Source of the DNA: an uncultured Oribacterium sp.
Lineage (GTDB): Bacteria; Bacillota; Clostridia; Lachnospirales; Lachnospiraceae
NCBI GenBank assembly: GCA_946413525.1
Contig: CAMKKZ010000026.1
Span: forward strand, 1 to 54,819
Length of the DNA stretch: 54,819 bases
Reading direction: 5' to 3'
Positions 1 to 7,681 of this stretch are shown here, piece after piece; within the stretch, counting starts at the first letter, position 1; the number at the start of each line of letters is the position of its first letter. Both the position numbers and the translations under genes were made by a program. The notes under the pieces were generated by a model, which was not told the DNA's origin, made no database searches, and was given only the letters and a program-made list of their open reading frames with translations.

Positions 1-1081
1 CCTGATAGATTTCCCCGTAAGTGATGTCCTCATGCACGGGCTTTTCTATGCTCCCGCCCTCGATGAGCCTCTCGATCTCCCCCTTCGTCCCGCTGTCAGC
101 CCGCTCGACGAGATCCCGCACGATGGAATTCGAGCTGGTATTGGCCCAGTAGGAGACCGGGAAATAATCCCGGTTAGAGCCGATATGGTCCCGGAGGTAC
201 ATGATGGTGCTCCATGGGTTGTATACATTGCTGTTTCCAAAGATATAGCCGTTATACCAGTTTCGGACCTCCTCATACTTATCGGAAAGCTGATAATAGG
301 AAAGGATGTCCCGGACCTCCTCATCCGTGAAGCCGAAATATTCCCCGTATTCCGGCGTCATTATGGACACGATGCTCAGGTTGTTAAGCCCCGTGAAGAT
401 GGATTCCTTCGAAATCCTGAGGCACCCGGTAATGACGGCAAACTCCAGAGCGTCATTGGTCTTCAGCGCCCCCTCGAAAAGGCTCCGTATAAAGTCCACC
501 ATAGGCTCATAATAGCCTCTGTAAAAGGAGCTCTCCAGCGGCACATCGTACTCATCGATGAGCAGGATGGTGTTCTTTCCCGTGGCTTTTCTAATGCAGG
601 CGCAGAGGAAGTTCAGGCTGTTCTTGTATCTATCAGGTTCCGGATTTCTGTCCCGGAATCCAATGAAGTCAGCCTTATCCTTTTCGCTCAGTGCGTCACT
701 GTCCAGGAGATACCCGTGACGGTCAAATTCCCGGGCAATCTCATTTCTCAAGGCCTCGAAGGCGGACCTCTCCTCCCCGGTTTTCGCGGACTTCAGCGTC
801 AGGAAGATCACCGGGTACTTCCCCATCATCGAGGTGTATTTCTCCCCCTCCTCCATGATCTTAAGGCCCTCAAAATTCGAGGGTTCCCTTCCCTCCTCAA
901 AAAAGCAGCGGAGCATGTCCAGGGTAAGGGTCTTCCCGAAGCGCCTGGGCCGGGTGAAGAGGTTGACCTTTCCCCTTTTGTCAAGCAGATCCTTTATGAA
1001 CAGCGTCTTGTCCACATAGTAGTAATCATATTTTTTGAATTCCTCAAAAAACTCTATGCCGATGGGCAATGGCTTACGCAT
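1..1081 (-). CDS. AAA-ATPase-like / PD-(D/E)XK protein, 3' part outside the window
   Basis: Partial gene: about 360 N-terminal residues are present and the reading frame runs off the left edge. The protein starts MRKPLPIGIEFFEEF, contains the P-loop-like motif RPRRFGKT near residue 45 and a Walker B-like ILLIDEYDVPLE near 172. It is very similar throughout to the complete 567-residue protein at 44320-46023, so the missing part should hold the PD-(D/E)XK (PDDEXK_9) nuclease domain. The ATG at 1081 is preceded by an AGGAGGG box. It lies only 30 bp behind the hybrid kinase gene on the same strand, so co-transcription is possible. This family (DUF1703-type AAA proteins) is abundant in gut Clostridia and Bacteroidetes. 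Its function is not established; nuclease activity is inferred from the fold family only. Confidence 0.85.
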   Translation of the reverse strand, partial: MRKPLPIGIEFFEEFKKYDYYYVDKTLFIKDLLDKRGKVNLFTRPRRFGKTLTLDMLRCFFEEGREPSNFEGLKIMEEGEKYTSMMGKYPVIFLTLKSAKTGEERSAFEALRNEIAREFDRHGYLLDSDALSEKDKADFIGFRDRNPEPDRYKNSLNFLCACIRKATGKNTILLIDEYDVPLESSFYRGYYEPMVDFIRSLFEGALKTNDALEFAVITGCLRISKESIFTGLNNLSIVSIMTPEYGEYFGFTDEEVRDILSYYQLSDKYEEVRNWYNGYIFGNSNVYNPWSTIMYLRDHIGSNRDYFPVSYWANTSSNSIVRDLVERADSGTKGEIERLIEGGSIEKPVHEDITYGEIYQ

Positions 1082-1111
1082 GACCGAACCCTCCTGATAA
1101 TAATTTCCCGC

Positions 1112-4100
1112 TCATCTCACATCCGCTCTTGTCCTTTTGTCCAGCAGCTTCTTCAAAAGGTCCATCATTTTGGGGACATCGTATGGCTTCGCGAGATGCC
1201 CGTTCATCCCGGCGCTTATCGCGTTCCTTTTGTCGTCTTCAAAGGCATTGGCGGTCACGGCCACGATAGGGACGCCCGCCTTACCGGGATCCTCCAGTGC
1301 CCGAATCCTCTCTGCCGCCTCATATCCCCCCATTACCGGCATCTGGATGTCCATCAGGATAATGTCATAATGCCCGGCCTCAGCCTCCTCCACCTTTTGA
1401 ACGGCCTCCTTCCCGTTGGAAGCGATCTCGACCTCGAAATGGACATTATGGAGGATCTCCTCGGCAAGGAGCTGGTTCATCAGGATGTCCTCCACCAAAA
1501 GCACCCTCCTGCCGGTGAAATCGGGCTGTTCCCCGGAGCCGCCCTCCGCATACTCCGGCACATCCGGGGTCCCGGAGACAAGACTGCCTGTCTTGAACGG
1601 AATCCTGACAATGAATTCGCTCCCTTTCCCCTCCTCGGAATCGACCTGTATCGTCCCGCCCATCTTGTCCACAATATTCTTCGTGATGGCCATTCCCAGC
1701 CCGGTCCCCTGTATCCCGCTGACCGTGCTGCTGCGCTCCCGGGTAAAGGCCTCAAAAATCGTTTTCTGGAATTCCCTGCTCATCCCGATTCCGCTGTCAC
1801 GGATCCGGAACTCGAAATTCGCCATCCCCGGGTCGGTCGAAGGCTTTTCGATGATCCGGATGCGGATCCTGCCCCCGTCCCCCGTGAACTTGACCGCGTT
1901 GGATAGGATGTTTAAAAGGACCTGGTTCAGCCTGAGCCTGTCCGTCACAAGGTCCTCATGCCGGATGTCCTCCATATCTACGGACATCTCAATATGCTTT
2001 TCCGTAATCGCGGGCTGGATGATGGTAATCAAGTCATGAATCAGGCCCGGCAGATGAACGTCCGCCTCCTCAAGCTGCATCTTCCCGCTTTCAATCCGGC
2101 TCATATCCAGCACGTCGTTGATCAGAGAAAGCAAATGCTGACTGGAAACCGAAATCTTATCAAGGTAGTCCCGGACCTGCTCCCTGTTGTCGATATGGGA
2201 GGAGGCCAGGGCCGTGAAACCGATGATGGCATTCATAGGGGTACGGATATCATGTGACATATTATTAAGGAAGCTCGTCTTTGCCTGATTCGCATGCTCC
2301 GCCGCCCTGAGGGCATTCGAAAGTGCCTCCCGGTTCTCAAGGAGCTCACGGTTCTTCTCCTCCAGGGCAAGGCGCGCCTCCTCCTTTTCCCGAAGCTCCT
2401 TTTTCTTCCTTTTTGAATCCCCCGCAAGATGGAGGATGAGCAGCGCCGCCACAGTAAGGATAAGCGGCATGATAAAGAACATATGATCAAGGAGGAAGTC
2501 AGAAAGACCATAATGGGAAAGGCCATCCGTGTATTTATATGAAAGATTCTGGGCATAATTCGGGCCGGCCACGCTGATGCCCCTGTTCAAAAGCCGCAGA
2601 AGACCCTCGTTTCCAATTTCCACACCGATGCAGACATCGTCCCGAAAGCCCGACTGGTGCACTGACAGCTCCCTGTATTCCCTGTTTTTAAGAATTTCAT
2701 GCGTACGGAGCCCGTTCAGGGTGGTGCATCCGACCCTTTCAGCCAGAACCGCGTCAAGACATGCTTCAATGGAAGGGAAATGCACAATCTCCGCGTCCGG
2801 AAAATAAGTACGCGCGTAATATTCCTGCATACGGTTCTTTTCATTGACCGCAATGGAAGATACTGTCCTTTCGTCGAATGTCCCCTTGTAAATCAGCTCC
2901 GATGTGGGTGAAGCCACCGGGCTTGTCTGGTATATGCCGTTTTCCTCCGAAAAATAAGGGCCCCCTCCGACGGGAAAGGCCGCGTCAATCGCCCCCCTCT
3001 CCATATCGGCAATCATTTCATCATAACCTTCATAGCCATGGTAGCTCAGCTCTATCCCGCCAATCCCAAGCCCATCCAGGATCCCGGACATCAATTCCTT
3101 TATGATCCCATCCTCGCTGCCCTGCCTGTCCATGTCACTGTAGGGCAGATAATTGTCAAGGTAGCCAACCTTCAGGCTGTCATGCGTGTCAATCCAATCC
3201 CTTTCCACCTTGGAAAAAGTCCTGGACGAAACGCTTACGGAATAGTATTTCATGCGGAGTGTATTAATATAATCCGGCTCCCCCGACAAAAGGGCGGTCT
3301 GGGCAGCGTCAAGCTCCTTGAGCAGATCCGGGCGCCTGATATTTACGCAAAGGTAATAATCCGACTCGCCAAAAGGGTAAAGGTTTTCCGCATGATTCCT
3401 GCCGTAGGTTCCGTCGCCCTCGGCGGCAAGGATATCTACATCATGACTGTCAAAGGCGGCAAAGAGCCCTTCGTAATCCGGGAAGGCCACGACCTCCGCC
3501 CTGACCCCCTGTCCCGACAGGTAACGGGAAAGCACGTCCAGCATCGCGCTGTCCAGCACGCCGATCTTCTTTCCCTCCAAGGTGGCGACATCCGCGGTAA
3601 TGTCCTTATCCGTATCATGCCGGACCAGCATATAAGTCTCATTGCCCATAGGTTCCTTCGGATACCCGATCAGCCCCTCCCGGTCCTCCTTCCACGCAAG
3701 CCCCGCCAGGAGGTCAATCTCGCCATCCAGAAGCATCCGGTACAGCTCCCCGAATTCGCCGTAGACATATTCATACTTCCATCCGGTATATTCCGAGATT
3801 TTTCGGTAGTACTCGTAAGCGTACCCGCTTTTGACCGCGCCGTCCCGGGCCCCTTCCTCAAAGACCTCGTTCTCATAATAGCCGACCCTTACCGCCCTGC
3901 CTCCGGGATTTTCCTGCTGCCCTTCTTCAATCCTACCCTGCTGCCCTGCCTCAGGCTCATCCTGCCGCCCTTCTTCAGGCTCTCCCTGCCGCCCTGCCTC
4001 AAACTCCCCTTCCCTCTCTTTTTCCTGCACCGCAAAGGCTCCGCGCGCTTTCCCCGGACAAATAAGGACGACCAGAAAAATCACCAACAATGCAGATGCC

Positions 4101-4117
4101 ACCCTAACGATTCTCAC
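1112..4117 (-). CDS. Hybrid sensor histidine kinase with two periplasmic solute-binding domains and a receiver
   Basis: About 1001 residues. Order: an N-terminal membrane or signal segment (VASALLVIFLVVLICPG); an acidic Q/E/G/P linker of four 8-residue repeats; two SBP_bac_3-type ligand-binding domains (from about 74 and about 316); a second membrane helix near 545-565; a coiled coil; HisKA with the phospho-acceptor His in NNMSHDIRTPMNA (about 622); HATPase_c with N box LNILSNAVKFT and G boxes DSGIGM and GTGLGMAI; and a C-terminal receiver with the phospho-Asp in IILMDIQMP (about 923) and the Lys in HLAKPYD. This resembles BvgS/EvgS-type kinases with extracytoplasmic Venus-flytrap sensing. 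I chose the GTG at 4117 because GGAGGAGG stands 7 nt upstream and the signal helix follows directly; the frame is open upstream to 4228. No HPt domain or separate response regulator gene is visible. The ligand is unknown. Confidence 0.9.
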   Translation of the reverse strand: MRIVRVASALLVIFLVVLICPGKARGAFAVQEKEREGEFEAGRQGEPEEGRQDEPEAGQQGRIEEGQQENPGGRAVRVGYYENEVFEEGARDGAVKSGYAYEYYRKISEYTGWKYEYVYGEFGELYRMLLDGEIDLLAGLAWKEDREGLIGYPKEPMGNETYMLVRHDTDKDITADVATLEGKKIGVLDSAMLDVLSRYLSGQGVRAEVVAFPDYEGLFAAFDSHDVDILAAEGDGTYGRNHAENLYPFGESDYYLCVNIRRPDLLKELDAAQTALLSGEPDYINTLRMKYYSVSVSSRTFSKVERDWIDTHDSLKVGYLDNYLPYSDMDRQGSEDGIIKELMSGILDGLGIGGIELSYHGYEGYDEMIADMERGAIDAAFPVGGGPYFSEENGIYQTSPVASPTSELIYKGTFDERTVSSIAVNEKNRMQEYYARTYFPDAEIVHFPSIEACLDAVLAERVGCTTLNGLRTHEILKNREYRELSVHQSGFRDDVCIGVEIGNEGLLRLLNRGISVAGPNYAQNLSYKYTDGLSHYGLSDFLLDHMFFIMPLILTVAALLILHLAGDSKRKKKELREKEEARLALEEKNRELLENREALSNALRAAEHANQAKTSFLNNMSHDIRTPMNAIIGFTALASSHIDNREQVRDYLDKISVSSQHLLSLINDVLDMSRIESGKMQLEEADVHLPGLIHDLITIIQPAITEKHIEMSVDMEDIRHEDLVTDRLRLNQVLLNILSNAVKFTGDGGRIRIRIIEKPSTDPGMANFEFRIRDSGIGMSREFQKTIFEAFTRERSSTVSGIQGTGLGMAITKNIVDKMGGTIQVDSEEGKGSEFIVRIPFKTGSLVSGTPDVPEYAEGGSGEQPDFTGRRVLLVEDILMNQLLAEEILHNVHFEVEIASNGKEAVQKVEEAEAGHYDIILMDIQMPVMGGYEAAERIRALEDPGKAGVPIVAVTANAFEDDKRNAISAGMNGHLAKPYDVPKMMDLLKKLLDKRTRADVR
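3905..4003 (-). repeat. In-frame 24-bp tandem repeat in the kinase linker
   Basis: About four imperfect 24-bp units encode 8-residue repeats of the form EEGRQDEP between the signal helix and the first solute-binding domain. The copies differ by a few substitutions and keep the frame, so this is a length-variable periplasmic spacer rather than a domain. Confidence 0.75.
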
Positions 4118-4139
4118 TGCATTTCCTCCTCCCCGCTCA

Positions 4140-4166
4140 GAGCGTTTCAAGACACTCTGATCATAT
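4140..4166. repeat. Half copy of the AGAGTGG hairpin family
   Basis: A short imperfect palindrome (AGAGCG then CACTCT) just upstream of the kinase start. It resembles the head hairpin of the two-hairpin family at 8343-8481 and 51744-51886. Its place supports the downstream GTG start, because the repeat then lies in the leader. Confidence 0.35.
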
Positions 4167-4226
4167 GACGAAACGAAGCTCCTGCCGGACATTTTTAAAT
4201 AAAGCAATGAATCAATGCCTGGTCGC

Positions 4227-4365
4227 AATCGCCTTTGGCGACTTCACGCGCGTTTAGAGGCGCTCCGCGCCTTGTCCGTCCCCAAATTACAGTCAATTCC
4301 ATCTGAAAAGCAAGCTTTCCGGACAAAAGCGCCTGAAATCCAGAGGGCCGAATATTTACAAAGAC
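4227..4365. repeat. Degenerate copy of the GTAACTATTCAGC inverted-repeat element
   Basis: This stretch has the same order of sub-hairpins as the intact element at 7293-7456: a TCGCC-TTT-GGCGA hairpin, then GAGGCGCTCCGCGCC, then an inverted-repeat region around AAAAGCAAGCTTTCC, ending in ATCCAGAGGGCCGAATATTTAC. The terminal repeats are decayed and no clear target duplication is seen. It fills the gap between the kinase leader and the lspA-like gene. Confidence 0.7.
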
Positions 4366-4368
4366 AGA

Positions 4369-4914
4369 TTAATCCCGGTCAAAAAGCAGCCCCAGCGCAT
4401 ATACGGCGCCCCCGAGGCAGATGGCGATATCCCCGATATTGATAATGGACTGCTTCAGCATGCCGAGTCGTATATGCAGGTAATCCGTCACCTTCCCGTT
4501 CCTGGCGCGATCCAGGATGTTGGACATGGCGCCTCCGATGACCATGGACATTCCTAATTTCCTTATCCGGTATTTGCGCGGGAATTCGCTGCACAGGAAG
4601 CAGAGGATCCCTGACAGGAACCCGGTGATGCCCAGGGAGGAAAGCTTGACAAATTCCGGGTACTCCCCCAGCCGCCCGTGGGTAAAGCCGGGGTTATGCG
4701 CACGGATAATGCCCACCTTCCCCTTTGTGACCTTCAGATCCCGGGGGAAATTGTCCGCCGGCTCCGCGTCAATGGACTGCTTGATAAGCTGATCCGCAAG
4801 GCAGATCACGGAAGACAGGCCCACAAGATGCAGAAACTCCCCACTCAGCTTCCACACAAAACGCACGAAACGTAAACCTGTAAAAAAATTCCCTATCTTC
4901 GAAAAAAAACTCAT
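4369..4914 (-). CDS. lspA: Signal peptidase II (LspA)-family membrane protein
   Basis: 181 residues. LspA cleaves the signal peptide of prolipoproteins within the cytoplasmic membrane by an aspartyl dyad. Visible support: ADQLIK in the first helix region, GGAMSNILDRARNGKVTDYLH and NIGDIAICLGG, which match the conserved GG-x-x-N-x-x-DR...VxDF and N-x-A-D blocks, with both candidate catalytic Asp residues kept (in VTDY and IGDI). Three to four hydrophobic helices are predicted. The start has an AGGAGG box 5-6 nt upstream. Oddities: the usual NxGAAF box reads HNPGFTHGRL, and the N terminus is about 25 residues longer than in standard LspA. It may be a divergent paralogue rather than the housekeeping enzyme; no lgt or rluD-type partner is nearby. 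Confidence 0.75.
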   Translation of the reverse strand: MSFFSKIGNFFTGLRFVRFVWKLSGEFLHLVGLSSVICLADQLIKQSIDAEPADNFPRDLKVTKGKVGIIRAHNPGFTHGRLGEYPEFVKLSSLGITGFLSGILCFLCSEFPRKYRIRKLGMSMVIGGAMSNILDRARNGKVTDYLHIRLGMLKQSIINIGDIAICLGGAVYALGLLFDRD

Positions 4915-4975
4915 TTTGTACCTCCTTCCCTATTAGAGCAGGTTTCCATCACTCTGATTCAATGACAAAAGCATC

Positions 4976-5083
4976 CAATATCGTATATCGCATCAACATA
5001 GATCCTCTATTCAATATCGCATATCGCATCAACATAGATCCTCTGTCCAATATCGCATATCGCATCAACATAGATCCTCTATT
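4976..5083. repeat. Three contiguous 36-bp tandem repeats
   Basis: Three adjacent copies (4976-5011, 5012-5047, 5048-5083) of a 36-bp unit built on AATATCGCATATCGCATC followed by AACATAGATCCTCT; they differ at only three or four positions. No spacers separate them, so this is not a CRISPR array. They lie upstream of the lspA-like gene and downstream of the MocR-type gene. The unit is a multiple of three and an open frame crosses it, but no supported start or homology was seen. Confidence 0.9.
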
Positions 5084-5087
5084 AATG

Positions 5088-5153
5088 TGGTTTTTTCCCA
5101 TTTTAATTGCCGACAAACCGCCGCGGTATCAAAGGCTGCGTGGCTTATTCTGA
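5088..5153. repeat. Two-hairpin dispersed repeat, copy overlapping the MocR 3' end
   Basis: The sequence pattern GTGG-TTTT-CCCATTTTAATTGCCGAC then AAACCGCCGCGGTATC is shared with the copy at 26402-26471 (GTGGCTTTTGGGCCATTGTAATTACCGAC, AAACAGCCGCGGTATC; listed as two parts). It reaches into the last codons and stop codon of the MocR-type gene, which suggests that insertion of this repeat created the present 3' end of that gene. Confidence 0.6.
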
Positions 5154-6260
5154 AAATGGTTTTTGCTTCGCCCTGGTCTGGCGCCTTCGCCGCCGGACGC
5201 GGTTTATGTGCCTTTCAAAATCTCCTCTTTGGATGAATTCCGCAAGGACGTATTGCTCGAAGGCCGGCACCGTGCACGAATAAAACGAGATCTTCTCCAC
5301 CATTTCCCTGTAGCTTCCGGCCGGAAGCACCATGTAGCCAATGCGGAAGGAAGGGGAAATGCTTTTTGAAAAGGTATTCAGGTATATTACGGAACGCTCC
5401 GGCTCCAGGGAAAAGAGGGTGTCGGCGGCCTTGGTGGAAATCGTGAATTCGGAGTCAAAATCATCCTCGATGATGATGCCGTCCCTTTCCTGAGCCCAAC
5501 GGATATATTCCTTCCTCTTCCCGGCCCCGATGCTGACCCCGCTGGGAAAGCTGTTGAACGGAGTCACATGGAGGATCCGGGCCTCCGCCCTTTCCAGAAC
5601 CTCTGACGGAATGCCGTCCCTGCCTATCGGAAGCATTTCGCAGCTTGCGCCGTTCGCCTCATAGACCTGCCGGATTTTTTCATAGGAAGGATCCTCCAGC
5701 CCATACAGCTTATCGCGTCCAAGGATCTGCACCAGCAGGCTGTAAAGGTATTCCGCCCCGGATCCGATGACCACCTGCCCGGGATCCACCGCCATCCCCC
5801 TGCTCCTCCTGAGATAGGCGGAAATCGCCTCCCGGAATTCCAAAGCCCCGCTGCTCGGAGGCTTCACCATGATCTTTTCGCCATACTCCGTAATGACCCG
5901 GCGCATCGTCCTTTGCAAAAGGGAAAAGGGGAATTCCTCATCCCCCACCACATCGGCCTCGTCCCTTACGTCAGGCTGGCTTCGCTCCCGAAGGCCTTGC
6001 TCCGGCTGCCCAGCGAAGTCCTCCCGAAAGGGATACAAATCTCCCTCCCGGTAGCATACATAATAGCCGCTCCTCTCCCGGGCCTCAATATAGCCCTCCT
6101 CCTCCAAAAGCGCGTAGCAATGCTCAGTAGTGATGACGGAACAGCCATTCTCCTCTGAAAACAGCCTTTTGGATGGCAGCTTTTCGTCAAAGGCATACCG
6201 GCCGGATGTAATATCCGCCCGCAGGCGCAGGTACATATCCATGTATTTTGGCCGCGTCAT
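5145..6260 (-). CDS. MocR/PdxR-type regulator: GntR helix-turn-helix fused to an aminotransferase fold, C-terminally short
   Basis: 371 residues. An N-terminal GntR winged helix (about 1-70: LRADITSGRY, LPSKRLFSEENGCSVITTEHCYALLEEEGYI) is followed by a class I/II aminotransferase-like domain with the PLP-site region EDDFDSEF and the PLP lysine in NTFSKSISPSFRIGY. MocR regulators sense PLP or an amino compound and often control vitamin B6 or amino acid genes. The ATG at 6260 is chosen because GGGGAGGAG lies 5 nt upstream and the GntR domain starts there; the open frame upstream is made of repeats. Typical members run 440-480 residues; this one stops shortly after FERHINRVRRRRRQ, so roughly 80 C-terminal residues are absent. 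The stop lies inside a dispersed repeat, so the gene may be a truncated, possibly non-functional allele. Confidence 0.8.
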   Translation of the reverse strand: MTRPKYMDMYLRLRADITSGRYAFDEKLPSKRLFSEENGCSVITTEHCYALLEEEGYIEARERSGYYVCYREGDLYPFREDFAGQPEQGLRERSQPDVRDEADVVGDEEFPFSLLQRTMRRVITEYGEKIMVKPPSSGALEFREAISAYLRRSRGMAVDPGQVVIGSGAEYLYSLLVQILGRDKLYGLEDPSYEKIRQVYEANGASCEMLPIGRDGIPSEVLERAEARILHVTPFNSFPSGVSIGAGKRKEYIRWAQERDGIIIEDDFDSEFTISTKAADTLFSLEPERSVIYLNTFSKSISPSFRIGYMVLPAGSYREMVEKISFYSCTVPAFEQYVLAEFIQRGDFERHINRVRRRRRQTRAKQKPFSE

Positions 6261-6277
6261 TTTCCACTCCTCCCCGC

Positions 6278-6385
6278 CATGAAGAAGAATCCCCCCTGCG
6301 TTGCCAAAAGAATTCCTCATGCATTGCCAGAAAAATTCCTCCCTCATTGCCAGAAGAATTCCTCCCGCATTGCCAAAAAGATATA
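6278..6385 (-). repeat. 23-bp tandem repeats in the leader of the MocR-type gene
   Basis: Copies at 6301-6323, 6324-6346 and 6347-6369 with partial copies on each side. On the gene's strand each unit reads TGCGGGAGGAATTCTTCTGG followed by CAA, so each holds a Shine-Dalgarno-like GGGAGG and two of them a downstream ATG. MocR regulators are known to bind direct repeats near their own promoters, so these could be operators; multiplied translation-initiation decoys are another reading. Confidence 0.8.
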
Positions 6386-6410
6386 TATAAAGCCTTGTGC
6401 CTCAAACTAA

Positions 6411-7091
6411 TCAGGACTGATCTACCGAGCTAATTGAATTAAAATCAAAAAGATCCGTCATGGTGAAGGAATGGGGCTTCATGGCCTCCTCGATCTTTGC
6501 CTTAAAGGCCTTATAGGTCTCCTCATCGTAAACACATTTGTATAACTCTGCCGTACTTCTTGCGTCATTCAGCGCGTCATGCGCCCTGCCGGAATAGCCA
6601 AGCCCGACGGCATCCAGCGCGGCGCCAAGGGACGTCTGCTTCGGCATATGGAACATTGAATCGAAATCATCCTGAAAATCCCTCCAACTCCGGAACATGC
6701 GGCGCATGCCTTCGGTATCCGCTATGGATTTCAGGGCCGTTTCATCCAATATCTGGATAATGTCGGATTCACTCCAGGAGTAAATCGTGTACTCCTCCTC
6801 CCCGCACCACTCGACAAAGGTCGGAAGCACCTCGGAGAGGATCTTCGCGTTACGGAGCATATCCGTTGTGATACCGGTAAGGTCCTGTATCTTCATCCTG
6901 ACCCGTTCCGAATACTGCATATGCACGTAGGCCTTGAAGCTATCCAGTTCCTTGTTCTCCTCGTCATATTTCACCGCCCCGATTTCTATGATCTCGCTCC
7001 GGCAGATTTTTCTCTCTTCCTTATACTTCCTGTCTATCGGGTGCATTTCCAAATCAACGAATATCCGATACAAAACAAAATCCTCCTTCAT
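6411..7091 (-). CDS. DnaQ-like DEDDh 3'-5' exonuclease
   Basis: About 226 residues. An exonuclease of the DnaQ/RNase T superfamily: motif I is IFVDLEMHP (Asp-x-Glu), followed by EIIEIGAVKYDEENKELDSF; motif II lies around YSWSESDIIQ; motif III is GRAHDALNDARSTAEL with the HxxxxD pair. These residues bind the two metal ions that cleave DNA or RNA from the 3' end. The physiological substrate cannot be told. The start is either ATG at 7091 or TTG at 7073. The TTG has a perfect GGAGG 8 nt upstream, within the first codons of the ATG frame. A strong sigma-A-type promoter lies at 7132-7160. The gene follows no clear operon partner; the stop is 150 bp from the MocR start. Confidence 0.85.
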   Translation of the reverse strand: MKEDFVLYRIFVDLEMHPIDRKYKEERKICRSEIIEIGAVKYDEENKELDSFKAYVHMQYSERVRMKIQDLTGITTDMLRNAKILSEVLPTFVEWCGEEEYTIYSWSESDIIQILDETALKSIADTEGMRRMFRSWRDFQDDFDSMFHMPKQTSLGAALDAVGLGYSGRAHDALNDARSTAELYKCVYDEETYKAFKAKIEEAMKPHSFTMTDLFDFNSISSVDQS

Positions 7092-7131
7092 TATTTTCCA
7101 GCAAAATAGCCTGATAAAAACGGCTAATGAA

Positions 7132-7160
7132 ATGATATACAAGAACCCCCCTATTGTCAA
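7132..7160 (-). promoter_or_regulatory. Sigma-A promoter with a G-tract spacer, upstream of the exonuclease
   Basis: On the minus strand: TTGACA (7160-7155), a 17-nt spacer ATAGGGGGGTTCTTGTA, then TATCAT (7137-7132). Predicted transcription start is near 7125, about 35 nt before the ATG. The same promoter, with almost the same spacer, stands at 11230-11258 before the PurF-like gene. Confidence 0.8.
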
Positions 7161-7163
7161 ACT

Positions 7164-7205
7164 ACAAATGAGACTCAATGCCTGCGGCATTAAGTTAAAG
7201 TATAT
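7164..7205. repeat. Short dispersed repeat with the ACAAATGAGACTCAATGCC core
   Basis: The same core occurs at 27102-27121 and 27211-27241, and a decayed form at 11262-11295. Here and at 11262 it lies directly upstream of the -35 box of the shared promoter. Confidence 0.6.
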
Positions 7206-7292
7206 ATGTGCAGCTTAATAATGTCCTTGCCCCTTCCCTCTATTTATGCTATCCTTAATATAGCAAGCAGTTGTTCTTCAGAATAATTTCTG

Positions 7293-7456
7293 GTAACTAT
7301 TCAGCACCCTATTCGCAGTCGCCTTTGGCGACTGCTCATGTGGGCGTTCAGAGGCGCTCCGCGCCTTGTCCGCCCTCTGGATTTCCGAGAATTCCAAATG
7401 AAAAGCAAGCTTTCCATTTGGAATTCTCGGAAATCCAGAGGGCGCTGAATAGTTAC
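7293..7456. mobile_element. Intact small inverted-repeat element (MITE-like) with 13-bp TIR and 8-bp target duplication
   Basis: A 164-bp element. Its ends GTAACTATTCAGC (7293-7305) and GCTGAATAGTTAC (7444-7456) are perfect inverted repeats. The flanks AATTTCTG at 7285-7292 and 7457-7464 are an exact 8-bp target duplication. Inside are a GCAGTCGCC/GGCGACTGC hairpin, a GAGGCGC/GCGCCT hairpin, and a long stem whose arms are CCCTCTGGATTTCCGAGAAT plus TCCAAATG and their complement. It has no coding capacity, so a transposase must act in trans. Related copies lie at 4227-4365 and 52309-52472, with fragments at 26472-26506 and 46129-46162. Together with the promoter and a short repeat it accounts for most of the 7092-7681 gap; about 220 bp (7465-7681) next to the following gene holds nothing else recognised. 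Confidence 0.9.
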
Positions 7457-7681
7457 AATTTCTGATTTCTCTTGCGGGATTCACCGCATTTTCCCTTGCT
7501 GAAATAATGACTGCAGTTGATACTGCAAGCGCAAAAATTCAATAATTAAAAAAAGACTGGCAGGGGATGGGGAATCACGCAAAGCCAGCGCGAATCCATC
7601 GTGTCTTCGCTGCAGATCCGGATCACTTCTCCAATATCTCTGCTATTTTCGTTTACATTTTCAAAAAACAAAGGAGGCAGG

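Noticed and set aside
32..1906. Long plus-strand open frame of 624 codons
   Set aside because: It is antisense to two well-supported minus-strand genes (AAA/nuclease and kinase) and has no ribosome binding site or family motif.
3038..4168. Plus-strand open frame opposite the kinase sensor domains
   Set aside because: Shadow of the minus-strand kinase codon pattern; no start signal or homology.
4976..5083. CRISPR array
   Set aside because: The 36-bp units are directly contiguous without spacers, there are only three, and no cas gene is nearby.
4962..5153. 63-codon ORF over the 36-bp repeats
   Set aside because: No ribosome binding site; the 12-residue repeats follow simply from a period divisible by three.
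7278..7484. 68-codon ORF spanning the MITE-like element on the minus strand
   Set aside because: The element is palindromic and non-coding; similar chance frames appear on the other strand.
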